Source of the DNA: Ascochyta rabiei
Taxonomy: Eukaryota; Ascomycota; Dothideomycetes; Pleosporales; Didymellaceae
Length of the DNA stretch: 64,000 bases
Direction of reading: 5' to 3'
Assembly: GCF_004011695.2 (NCBI RefSeq)
Contig: NC_082419.1
Span: 62,001-126,000 of the forward strand
Below the pieces are notes generated by a model. It made no database searches. It saw nothing but the letters and a program-made list of their open reading frames with translations, and had not been told where the DNA came from. The translations under genes and the position numbers were made by a program. Each line of letters begins with the position of its first letter. Within the stretch, counting starts at the first letter, position 1. Shown piece after piece: positions 22,701 through 32,123 of this stretch.

Positions 22701-23282
22701 ACATCCTACTCGATGCGGCCCCCGACACGGCGCGACGACGACGAAGAGACGGATTCGCTGGTAAGCGCGCACTCGCTCAGCGACGCCTCCTTCACGACGA
22801 CCCACGAAGCGCTCGCCCGCGACCGCGCTGCAGCCCAGTCTTCCGTTTCAGACGACCCAGGCACACCCGCCGCAACACTGACACCGCGCCCGCTGCCCGC
22901 CAACCAAGACGGCAGCGCCCAGTACTTCACCACCCTCAACGGTGACGTCATCCCGCCCGTGCCCGCCATCCCCGCCGATCTGCGCAGCGACGCACCCGCC
23001 CCGCACATCGACTTTGCCCAGCAGCAGCACCCTGCCAACGGCACTCCATCGCACGCCACGTCCAGCGCCAACGCAGGAGGCGCCGTGAGCAGATCCCGCA
23101 GCGTCAAGAGCGGGATCAGCAGGGGCCGGAGCGGGAACCGAACGCACAGGGGCAGCGAAGTCGCGGCTGCGCCGGTCGTCGATGTCGGTGCTTTGCTCGG
23201 GAGCGTGGGGTTGGATGACGATGACGGTGACGACGAGGGGTTGAGTACGAGTGGAGAGGGGCTGGGAAGGGCGCCGTATTAG
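19770..23282 (+). CDS. EFR3: EFR3, plasma-membrane scaffold of the PI4-kinase complex
   Basis: An intronless ORF of 1170 residues. The N-terminus (CRPKHQVLVLKCYPK, then NSSELAYLLYYASTRRSKL) matches fungal Efr3. Efr3 anchors the Stt4 PI4-kinase through Ypp1/TTC7 at the plasma membrane and so sets PI4P levels. Residues 1 to about 750 are helical, HEAT/armadillo-like. The N-terminus carries a basic patch and two cysteines (C8, C19) that could help membrane attachment, by analogy with palmitoylated animal EFR3. From about 780 onward it is Ser/Pro/Arg-rich and probably disordered, ending in an acidic tail, as in other filamentous-fungal homologues. The first in-frame ATG was taken as start because it precedes the conserved block directly. 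High GC and strong codon bias contrast with the neighbouring repeats. No lesions seen. Confidence 0.9.
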   Translation: MNAARQACRPKHQVLVLKCYPKYNKQNVEVRANSSELAYLLYYASTRRSKLAKVTDFLDKRATSDVWKGRTGSVQVTLQIVRALIDKCPRDLPLYQHAVLRILRTILASSDVGMVEESVPVFAALCAHQDPASLAADVEYVRQYEAIVQLYAHFAAKHPPAAANQKAPQSWPVALRLRKAGLHALKAVAESESLGSETARQLALIVPVVLANMYADSAAFLARLEQRERDSDAHDKELALGRRKSLSAPARTSTNDEDERADPVAAEATTEAADRLAEEKVGVLALQALRNIFQGVNRGQLRLATSAVLAFIADNVKRPHAPGESWATKLMAIICAWAPVQDRYAILVAVVEALVRSPIVEADVERQLVLATIIDRLLSSTINFIGLSVMDVLVGLISHTLLLLQLGGPGSTVSPHHQQTTSVLSEERANGQPSPNNTGVVMELVSEPSHLRMQLLDVVRKCMADLATHVYYTDQVSDMIEAILSRLKPSPASTTTAEAIENPEEALDAVVTSGSLREKTHVDRFFSFETARITALEAVKAIIETANARRPDGSSASVARSRVGVSVWEGTQWLLRDPSGAVRKAYVDAVVTWLSLEKTRQDLRIVDNHRRKDSDHDKGGLTKRAVSNASQREKSPKPGRHSFLPLLHLAVYENALQFVDSEADYMLLHLLLSTLVERLGINAARSGLPMVMRLQEEIATVEEPTAKVRIGSLVHGYLWALSMALDFETSAIGRTVHNEITRRNNHGLWLKSIRVPPMPADRIDTPHPSLSQLPTSVVQSESLIPFDNRDALVEKMSEGYSSSLHSPPSSLPGSPGRSMSASSYSGLPTIHQPPTIETNNILSVPTLPYKVREDLLADWSREQCLAINTKGSSSASISGSKSGTQYTGHRGNFLGVRIPNGGLDSTGSSPDQSPRRAHSRPPSMAYGLVGRLASPQRRRSPSESGGNETPRSRSSLRSSVRVDDLKRALSGSGRAPRTSYSMRPPTRRDDDEETDSLVSAHSLSDASFTTTHEALARDRAAAQSSVSDDPGTPAATLTPRPLPANQDGSAQYFTTLNGDVIPPVPAIPADLRSDAPAPHIDFAQQQHPANGTPSHATSSANAGGAVSRSRSVKSGISRGRSGNRTHRGSEVAAAPVVDVGALLGSVGLDDDDGDDEGLSTSGEGLGRAPY

Positions 23283-23799
23283 GACTGCGGGTTGTAGGTG
23301 GTGTGGCATGACGGTGTTGGGTAACGAGGCGTGATGTGCTGTGCTGTGACACGGTGATGTGGCGAGCTGGTGGTGGTCAGCGAAATAGTAAACATCGCTA
23401 TCTTCATTATCACACCTCATGCCTTGTACCTCTATTTCCATTCCTATCTCCATCCTCACTCCTGCTTTGTCTCATGTCCTAGTCCATTCCGCCTCCAGTT
23501 CAATTCAAACTCCCATCTCCCTACCAAAACTTCACCTCCCCGTCCAATGCCCAACGATCCCTAACAAAGAAAAAAAAGGGGCGGTGGGGGATAAAAATTA
23601 AGTTTAAGCGCTCCCCTCTGTTCCCTCTTCTTCTGTTGTGATGTCTACCACGTCCTCTGCAGAGACAGGTACAAAGATGTTACGTACCGCTGCAACATAG
23701 CTTCTGTCTGCCACATGTCGTTTTCTTTGCCAAAAGCTGCCCTGTTCAAAGCACACGCAGTGCTCAATCACTCCGGCTGTGATTTTGGAGACAGAAGGT

Positions 23800-24075
23800 T
23801 GTAGTGCTGGCGTTGTATAGATGCCATGCATAAGGCAGTGGTGAGGTGCACGAAGTAGAGTAAAGTGCGTGTTGCAGTGCATAAAGTAGTAGCGAGGTAG
23901 ACAAGGTGCAGATGAGGTGCATGAAGCAGCTCATGAGGTGGTGTTGAGGTGGATTGAACCTCACGAGGTGGTTCATGAGGTAATGATGAACCTCGTGAGG
24001 GAGCGAATGAGGTGGGGTAAGCCTCACGGCGCGGTGCATGAGGTACATGAGGCAGTGCATGAAATAGAGTGAACC
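23800..24075. repeat. Degenerate GCATGAGGTR-type tandem array
   Basis: About 275 bp in which short units related to TGCATGAGGTG recur many times with variable spacing (for example ATGAGGTGCATGAAG, CTCATGAGGTGGTG, TTCATGAGGTAATG, GCATGAGGTACATGAGG), plus the inverted form CCTCACGAGG. It is non-coding on both strands. Confidence 0.65.
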
Positions 24076-24099
24076 TCACCACGATCTTCCCTTATACAA

Positions 24100-26940
24100 G
24101 GCCGTCTCGCTTCTGGAAGTTGAGGTCTACCTATCGTATGCTCTTCCTCCTCTAAGAACCGTCATATCGTGGCCGCATTTTCATATCGCGACTGCGTGAA
24201 TGCGACGATAAATACATTGATGTAGGGGACAGCTGTCTTTGTTTTATTCTACACCTCTTCTGCCCTCTCTTCTGCCAAAACAATAACAAGAAAACGCATT
24301 GTCTGCGCCTGGTCTGTGTGTTGTACGAGCTTTCACTAATTGTGCTTGCACGGTCGCAATCTATTAGACCATCTTCAACGCTCAAAAATTCGACCGCCTC
24401 ACTGCATGGATCTCTTGCCTTTTCCAAATAATAGCATACATAACTAATATTTCCTGCACGGACTGCGATATTTCGTATACCGATTACCTTTTTCTTCGTT
24501 GTGTTTTTCTCAAAACAGTATCTGGCCGATGTTATGTCAGACATGAGATCCTTTCTCAAAAACCTGCACAAACTAAACCCATCTCTTAAGTCGTCTCCAG
24601 TCGGCTGTGTAACCAGTAGCTATTCCTTCTTGTCCATCCTATTCAGTTCAATTGTCTAAAAATAATTGCATTCTCCCTATGTCCTTTGATAACGACTTCA
24701 AATATTGTTAATGGCAGGACTGGCCACGGTTGTTTCTTCTAGCAACATCCCGCAGAATTGCATTCCAAGCTACAGAGTGAAGTAACTCAAGGGCGCGTCT
24801 TCTCGCTCGTCTTTGTTGCTCTTACTAAGCAAAAAACAAGATGCTGAACCCTTCATGTCTTTTGAAAACGACTTCGGATACTGTGCATGGCAGGACTGGC
24901 CGCTCTTGTCTCTTCTAGCGATTTTTCTGCTGGTGATGCACCTCAAAATTCAAATTAAAAGGCCATACAATCAATTGCTCTCTACTGTTTCTTTGTACAT
25001 TTTGATTGTGGGAAAAAGAAGAAATCAACCCTCTTATTTCTTTCCAACAATTTCAGGTGCTGTTTAGGACAGAACCCGCCGCTGTCCCTTTTTCAAGTTA
25101 CCTGATCCAGCTGAAATTTCACCTCATAAAAATAAAGTCAAGGGGATCAAAGGCATGTCTGTCTGCTGTGTCCTGATTTCTTTTACTACGAGAAAGAGTT
25201 TCAAATTCTCGTCTCTTCTGAAAAAGCATTGAATTGGTAACCTATAGAGGGCCCTGCTGCTCTTGTCTCTTTCATAGCAGCCTCCCGCAGCTGGGAGTGC
25301 ACTTGAAAATCCAAAGTCCAAGAGGCCACCGGATGCGTTCTGCTGCTGTATCCTTGTCCTTTCCACAGGCCATTCTTTCATCGAACTCTAACTCCGCAGT
25401 ATCAAAAGTTGATTCTGGAACTCCGTGTGTAAAACCTCCGGACCATCAAAACCGTAAAGTTGGATATGATGTGCAGAGCTCCCGTCCTTATACCTATATC
25501 GAATTTTGCCACTTCTCCCTTTCTCAGCAACTCTGTCTTGCTGGGATTATGCCTCGAAATACAAAAGCAAAAGAAAAGGGTGAATGTCTTCCCTCCTCTG
25601 TCCTTGTTCTTTCCAAGGGTCGTTCTTCCATCAAACTCAGATTCCGCAGCATCACCGGCTTCGAGAAGTAGACAGACTTGAGAATACATGATATGCCTTC
25701 TTCTTGTATCAATTACGAGGCTCCGGTCACATGTCGGGGTTTGTTGAAGAGACGTCTGCTCCATGGTCGTTGCTCTGAGTGGGCTCATTGCGCTTGGAAG
25801 ACCAGACCATCATGCGTCCAAAGAGCTTCCTTTCAACTTTAACATTTTACTGGTATCTGATTCAAGTTTTTCAAACGAAGCGTTCTTCTTCTCATTCAGC
25901 TACTTACAAAAACTGCACCTTGCTGAAAGAAAGTAATCTTGCTCCACCCACATTTGCAAAAGAGATGACCAGTCATTCCATGGGCTCAAAAAACATTTTT
26001 CCCTCTTCAGCATGATCTGGTGCTTCTCCTGTCTGAAAAGATATGTCACGTCTTGCTGTGGCTGATGAGCACGACTGCAATCAACGACGCGCTTTATCAT
26101 ACACTCAAGGCGCATGCCTCCCAGCTCTCGGTTCCAGATTCTTCCTCTCAAAAACCCACTGTCACATTACCATAACCTCTGCGTTGCGATCGAAAGGTAC
26201 CAAGACGGTCTTAATGGCCGGAGCTGGTCGCCGCCGCAAACAACTACCACCTTTCCCTGACGTGGTTTTAAAACATTCTTTTCTCAAAAACTCCAACTGT
26301 CACAGCCATGGTTGAGGTTGGCGTCGTTCCTTTCTACACTATAACATACGTTTTCTACCTTGTTTATCAGTCTTCAACAAACGCGCACGATCCTAAAAAG
26401 GTCAGAATCAGCGACCCATGCTGTCCTGTTTTCCGCATTCCAAAATTACAAGCCTGCGGCAGTGTCACAGATACGTTGCTAAATCAACAGCAAAATAATC
26501 AAAGTTGGAAACGACTGCGCGCATGCGTCAAAGACCAATACAACAAACTTAAAACCTGCGTGAGGGCTCTTCGCAATTGCTTCTCAAACTATTTGCTCAC
26601 GTACAAAGTTACTAAGCCTGATTTCTATGCTAAGACATCTTTGATTCTTCCTACAGTGGTGGAAGCTTCTCCCCTTTCCATCCTGCTTTCATTTTGTACT
26701 TCTCGAAAAACGTCGAAGCCGCCGTTATGTACATACTGCTCGCTTCCTCGTTCCTATTTTGTTCTAGTTCTATTTTAAATTTGGTTTCAACTAAGTTAAT
26801 CACGACAAAGTCGGCTTTTCACTTTTTTCTCCTCTCTTCCCTTTTCTTCTTGTTTTACTCTGATTATATCTACATGTCTATACTCCGACGCGCTGTGTAG
26901 AAACTACCGCATACCTAAGCTTCCTTTCATCTCGGTAAAA
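24100..26940. repeat. Non-coding block of diverged 170-360 bp modules
   Basis: No gene was recognised in about 2.8 kb. Related segments recur. GGCAGGACTGGCC, then a CTTCTAGC-like stretch, is found near 24714 and 24890, with a weaker match near 25249. A CTYGAAAATYCAAA-like stretch is found near 24942, 25300 and 25552, followed each time by a TCCTTGTYCTTTCC-like stretch near 25350 and 25602, weaker near 24985. The plus strand is C/T-rich. The copies are too diverged for recent duplication. Confidence 0.45.
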
Positions 26941-26964
26941 GGACTGAAAACGCGCCGCTTCGTC

Positions 26965-27674
26965 TCACTTCTGACACCCGTCCACCCGGCACCGAGCTCT
27001 GTAAACATCGTCAGGGTCCGGTGCTTGGCAGCATGAAGAGCCTTGGGCGCAGGGAGCTGGTCCATCAGCACAGAGACCGTTCACGGGGATGGTGAGCACG
27101 ACGGGATCAGGGTTGACGCAAGATGTCGTTGTCGAGATGATGTTTGTCCTCTGTCGGCTGTCAGTGATGCGGCATAGTCTAATATAGGGGATTGATGCAA
27201 TGTCCGACGTACGCTTGGTGCTGCCGTCACGGTGGCGGTGGTTGTTGCCCTGGGCTTGATGTTCAGACAGCAGCAACCTGCCGAGATCTTTGCGTCCGCG
27301 AAGGCGATTAGCAAGGGAAGGAGGTTGACTACTGGTTCGGCCTCAGCCTCGCGCGCCTTCTTCTTGACCATCGTGATGGCTTGGGGGCTCGGATCCTCCG
27401 CCGGAGCAGGACAGACAGAGCTGAATGTGGTGACCGTAACAGTAGATATGACGATGGTTCTGGTTGGGATTATTGTCGCGGTGGCTGTCGCTATGGCGGG
27501 GATCTTGAGAAACGAGCTGCAGAATGTTGTTGCTGGTGTTCCGAGGTTCTTTAATACGGCGATAGCACCGTCGACTTTTGCACAATTTATGGGACCGCGA
27601 GCAGCGAGGGTGGGCTCAGCAGGCAGGGCGCTGACTGAGCCGACGGCGGCGACGAAGAGCAGATGGTAGAGCAT
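26965..27674 (-). CDS. Secreted protein with Thr/Val-rich segments and cysteine-rich C-terminus
   Basis: Two exons, 27674-27213 and 27150-26965, give 215 residues. The 62-nt intron (27151-27212) has a GTACGT donor and ends CAGCCGACAG; using the second AG keeps the frame. The start chosen is the ATG at 27674, which heads a signal peptide (MLYHLLFVAAVGSVSA). The in-frame start at 27779 would bury it. Then follow a helical region with FCSSFLKIP, a Thr/Val-rich stretch (TVTVTTF), a CCC cluster near the exon end, and a C-terminal exon with six cysteines including SCCQ. This layout resembles a family of uncharacterised secreted ascomycete proteins, but I cannot name a domain. A TATA box lies about 62 bases upstream. 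Function unknown; secreted or wall-associated is likely. Confidence 0.65.
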
Positions 27675-27735
27675 CTGGGAACGGTCAATGAAAGTGTGTT
27701 GCAAAGGGAGCGTCCCCAGTGTACTCTTTCGCGAC

Positions 27736-27741
27736 TTTATA
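27736..27741 (-). promoter_or_regulatory. TATA box of the secreted-protein gene
   Basis: TATAAA on the minus strand, in the context GGATATAAAGT, about 62 bases upstream of the chosen ATG at 27674. Its position agrees with the shorter start and argues against the ATG-like start at 27779, which would lie upstream of the box. Confidence 0.5.
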
Positions 27742-28274
27742 TCCACTTGAACAGGACCATTCCACAATTTGAGTTCCAATCACAAGCTGAAGCAGGCATT
27801 TGCTTGTCCGAGGCCGTGCCCGTTCGGCCAGGTCGAGCTCTAGCAATTCAAGACTACTTGAGCAAAGCTGCGCACACTTTGGTGCACCTGTCTAACATCG
27901 CTCCTTGACAGCTGAGGTTGTACTTGGTGGCTGAGGTGCTACGACGCGGTAGCCGTTCGAGACTGGGGTCTAGCAGCCCTGCTAAGTGCCGCATGGTGTC
28001 GATCGCAAGGCTACCGTGCTCGCATCCCGCAGCCTTGCAAGTAGAAAGTGCCCAGATCGAAGGTTGCGTTGTGTGAACGGTAGTCTCTAGAATGCCAGTT
28101 CACCGGTGAGCTGGCCATGCGTGCCATGCTTCGTAGTGGTTGATGCTTCTTTAATCAGACAGGTGTCGGCCCAGTAGCTTCCCATTGACGACAACATTAC
28201 TCACTCGGTTGCTCACACGGGTTGAATTGCTATCATGAACGCGGGGTTCTTGCGTTGCTTTACCCCCTCATCGC

Positions 28275-28853
28275 GACAATGAAGACGGTCTGTGGCTCCT
28301 TTCGCTGGACAGCGGGGGAGTGCGAGGCTTATCTACGCTGTACATTATCCAAAGCATCATGCACCGCTTGAACAACAAAAGAAAAGGACAAAGCCTACAC
28401 GTAGTCAAGCCTTGCGATGTTTTTGATCTTATTGGCGGTACTAGTACAAGAGGGTTCGCGCTCACAGTCTCGCTCTTCAAGCATTGGCACAGCATGCTAT
28501 CGCGGAAAAAAATGCAGACTGCTATTGCTACGCTCGATAGTCCCGTTCTTACCCGAGGCGAGAACGAAGTTGTATTTGCCCAACTATTCATCAGAATACA
28601 GCTAAATGCTGAGATTATACAGTCACGTATAGCCAGTGAAAAACCTTTGCACATACATCTTACCGTGGGCCACGAGAATCCGGGACCTGCCATTCAAGAC
28701 GAGTCGCCATTCAGGAAGATACACGATGTTATCGAATTTTTACAAGATTCCAGAGGTCACATACCGCAAGGTTTAACTTCTCTCTTCATCCTCCCACCGA
28801 GTCGTTCCTTTTCATACCATGTATCAGAACCTACTATTTCGTACCGGTATTAG
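28275..28853 (+). pseudogene. Patatin-like phospholipase N-terminal fragment
   Basis: The frame opens before 28275 and reads WLLSLDSGGVRGLSTLYII, then VFDLIGGTSTRG. This is the patatin start: the oxyanion motif DGGGxRG and the nucleophile elbow GTSTGG. In this copy one glycine of the first motif is Ser and one of the second is Arg, both at positions normally fixed as Gly. After about residue 60 the sequence no longer follows a patatin domain, and the catalytic Asp region is absent. In filamentous fungi this wording of the motif usually belongs to patatin-NB-ARC-TPR receptor-like proteins. No ATG in a convincing position was found. A decayed, possibly chimeric remnant. Confidence 0.65.
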
Positions 28854-31447
28854 AATGGAGGGCCTGAGGTTCTGACCTGTCTCTCATTTCATGATACGAA
28901 TAGGACTACTTGGTTGAGGAAAGCATAACGATGTGACGGTACTCTTTATTGTCTGCTGTCTTTAAACGGGCTGGTCTCTTCATTCAACCTCACAATGGTC
29001 AAAAGGCGTCCGTTGACCTTGTCAGAATGGAATGAAGTCACTCGGTACCGATTGGAAAATCCCTGCGAGCGGGCTACTTACGATTTCAACCGTGGGTAGA
29101 TCCACTATGGTCTCCGGCGAAAGTAGGGTTACGCGTAGCGATCCTCGATTACAAAACCTTTACGCGACGGCAAAGTTAAAATTCGTGAGGGTGCGGCTAC
29201 AAACCAAGATGCTGGGTCCATATCCACGACCCAAGAATCACCAAGCCGGTCGTGTCGAATGATTTCCACATTTTCCTCGGCGGTGACACTATGTATTGTG
29301 TAAAGTGGTCTGCTGGGACCTCTCCTCTAATGAAGATGATCAAATTTGAACATTCACTTTGCTAAGATTGCAACCCACCTACGATCATGCGAACCAACAA
29401 AGCTATCAGCCTGGTGAGAGTGATAACTAAATAGCAATTCGAAAAAGGAACGTTTGCGAATTACTGTCGATTAAGACTCCATAATGAGAAAAAGGCTGAT
29501 ATACAAGTGCGGAAGCAACTAGTGCTGACAAAAATTGATAACAATGTGGTTCATGACGTTGGCATGTGTTCCAATGAGCGCAAATGGGTTCATCGCGAGG
29601 TAGTGGGTCTAGTGAAGTGCTATTTCCACAAATCTACTGCCATGATATCCACGAAACTACGAAGTTGGCAGCGCCTTGCAACACTCTCCCTAGGCACAAC
29701 ATGGGCACGAAATTGGAGTATACTCGAAGCATTAAAAAGTCAGGTTCGACTGATGCCAATACCAATGTCAACAGAGACAACGTCGATTCCGACAACACAC
29801 CACCAACCTACTAGGACTCTGAGCCATCAGCTCAGCCACCACAATACCCTGATTACCAACGCACTTCGTCCACTGAACCGCAAACGGCGCCCACGCCACG
29901 ACATGATCCCGCTAATCAACACATTTGTGTTGCTGACAAAAGCTTCTTTCCTTTTCCACATGTGAAAAAAGATGCCGCATCCACTGCGGTGCGACATCAC
30001 CTCTCAAGATCGCGGCGGATTCAAACTCGTCCAGAACTCGCATATGTGCGTTGTCACTCTCTCCACTTTCGAAAACTCATAGATCGATACCTGGTTTCGA
30101 TGCACCAATGGTAGCCACAGCCCATCTACCTAGAGTGCCTCTTCTACGGGAGGTATGTTCAAACCAAGATCCTCGTTTGCATTATATTAAAAAAACTAGT
30201 ATCTCAAGCTCCTTTACCAGGCATTCTCTTTCCCTATGTGAGCCTCTGAATCATCACTACCGTGTATCAAAACCACATATGGACATGAAAACAGCCCAAG
30301 CATTTGTTACGTGGCCTTCCTTCTCTGTCCATTTTTCATTTTCGTGAGTGCTACACAACTCGCCAAAAGGTGATGCACATGCGATCTGCCAGTCAGAAGA
30401 AAGACTCTTCATCTACAAATCAAAGACTGCGAGAAGTAATGCGAGCTCTCTGCTTAAGAAAGACCGATCGCTTGATCATCCTCAGACTATACCACCTATC
30501 TTACACTATGACTTTCAAAAGACAAAATGAGGCATCGCATGCGGTGCCGGCTAAATTATTAATGTAGAAAACCTCACAGCGCATATCTCTCTATTACCCT
30601 GACCATCTTGTCAAACCAAGCCTTGCACCGCCATCTCCACATGTCAAACCTCTACCTCACCAGCTTCTCCTGGTACCAAATCTCGTAAATTACACTTTAT
30701 TCAATCCTCGATGTATCCTCCGCTTAAAGTGAATTTGGTCCTGCAAATCGGACATTCCACGATACACCGAATCAACGCATATCTCAGCAAGAACACAAGA
30801 CATGTATTCTCAGCTCATTAATTATCTCTTCCAGTCGGGGCCTAAGGTACATCATTTCTAGGTCCAATGTCGTTTTCGTATCAGACATGTGAGGAGTCAT
30901 AAGCTTCTTGGATTAGCTCATCCGGCTACAAAGGAAGAGACTTGTTGGGAGTAGTCTCACAGTGCTTAGTTGTGACCTCAGTTCCTACTGTTCCCTGCTC
31001 ATTTATTTCCTGGAAATGTAAATACAGTGGCAGTACTGTGCAGTGTGGTGTGGTTGCATATGGTCTCCGACAATATGATGATCATGTATATACCCCCCGC
31101 CATCCACATCAAACCGTCAACACCAGCACACCTTAATAAACACCTCAGCATCTCAGTCACCAATCCCTCGCGGTCTAAGAACGCCATCGACAGCCAGAAT
31201 TCAGGTCACGTGCCAAGTAAGTACCCCGATGGCGCGCGGCCATCACGGTACTATCCACACATCCCCCACCCACGCACCCAGCAAACACACGACACCTCCG
31301 CTCACGATTGCAGAAAGAAAAATCACAAAGAAAACTGCTCTTTGTATCTGCGAACTTGCATCCAATATCCAAAGGTTCACTTACCCTGCATCCACTGCCC
31401 ACCTGCCCAGCATCTCAGAAGGCGCTGCTAACAGCCCGGCAAACAGC
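28854..31447. other. Long region without a supported gene
   Basis: About 2.6 kb. Open stretches up to about 150 codons exist (for example plus strand 29507-29965), but they lack recognisable domains, change frame, and are not backed by clear splice structure. The last few hundred bases should contain the promoter of the uS14 gene. Confidence 0.4.
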
Positions 31448-31845
31448 ATGTCCCACGAATCAGTGTGGTATTCGCGGCCGCGTACCTACGGAAAAGGATC
31501 ACGGAGCTGGTGCGTCTCCTTTCCCCCTTTCTCTCCTCCTCTATACCACCATTCCACCAGCGTTATCATCTAATCTACTTACACCGCAACCCTCCGCATC
31601 GCCACCTCACTCCCCCAACTGTCAATGTTCAAACCATCCCCAGCGCTCCAGGTACTGACATTCAAAAGCGTAGTGACAGGCTCGCGCAAGCACGCGGGTC
31701 TAATCCGCAAATACGGACTCAACATGAGCCGACAAGCGTTCCGGGAGAAGGCGGCTGAGATTGGATTCGTCAAGGTGTGTGTTGATTTTCTTTCCTGTGT
31801 TGACTAGGACATGTGGATCGGACTAACAGACTTTAGTACCGATAG
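31448..31845 (+). CDS. RPS29: Cytosolic ribosomal protein uS14 (RPS29), zinc-ligand-poor form
   Basis: Three exons are proposed: 31448-31509, 31669-31774 and 31837-31845, giving 58 residues. Exon 1 ([20 protein letters not shown]) and exon 2 ([22 protein letters not shown]) match eukaryotic uS14, a protein of the 40S head. Exon 3 is just TAC-CGA-TAG, after a 62-nt intron ending CTAACAGACTTTAG with a perfect branch site. Intron 1 (159 nt, GTGCGT donor, CTGACATTCAAAAG acceptor) is the least certain call. Yeast and animal uS14 bind zinc through four cysteines (CxxC...CxxC). Here only the first remains; the second pair reads MSRQAF instead of ICRQCF. So either this is a zinc-free lineage form or a decaying paralogue. 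The intact exon 3 and frame favour a real gene. Confidence 0.75.
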
Positions 31846-32123
31846 GTGGCTGATTGGGTCGATGGTGGGTGGGCAAGTGAGAAATAAGTAGGAGGGGACG
31901 GTTGGATTGGAGGTGGTCCTAGGAAAAAGCTGAACAACGCCGTTCTATCCAGATGCCAATTCTGATTCCGATTCCATAGAAGTTTTTCCTTCTTCCAACA
32001 CCCCCATGCAGCGTAACCCCATGGTGTATACCGAGATCAGCAATAGCTGATTCGAAAGCATTGTAGTTCGTGCAGTTCCCAAGCCAAAATACAGCCTGAA
32101 CTTCAATTGTAAGCATACGGACC

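Noticed and set aside
23604..24082. Minus-strand ORFs of 92-104 codons rich in His/Leu/Pro
   Set aside because: They are translations of the GCATGAGGTR repeat array; the peptide repeats follow the DNA repeat.
27232..27669. 145-codon plus-strand frame opposite the secreted-protein gene
   Set aside because: It is antisense to a gene with a signal peptide, an intron and a correctly placed TATA box.
29507..30560. A possible zinc-finger or transcription-factor remnant
   Set aside because: Cys/His pairs appear by eye but do not follow any finger spacing, and the frame changes repeatedly.
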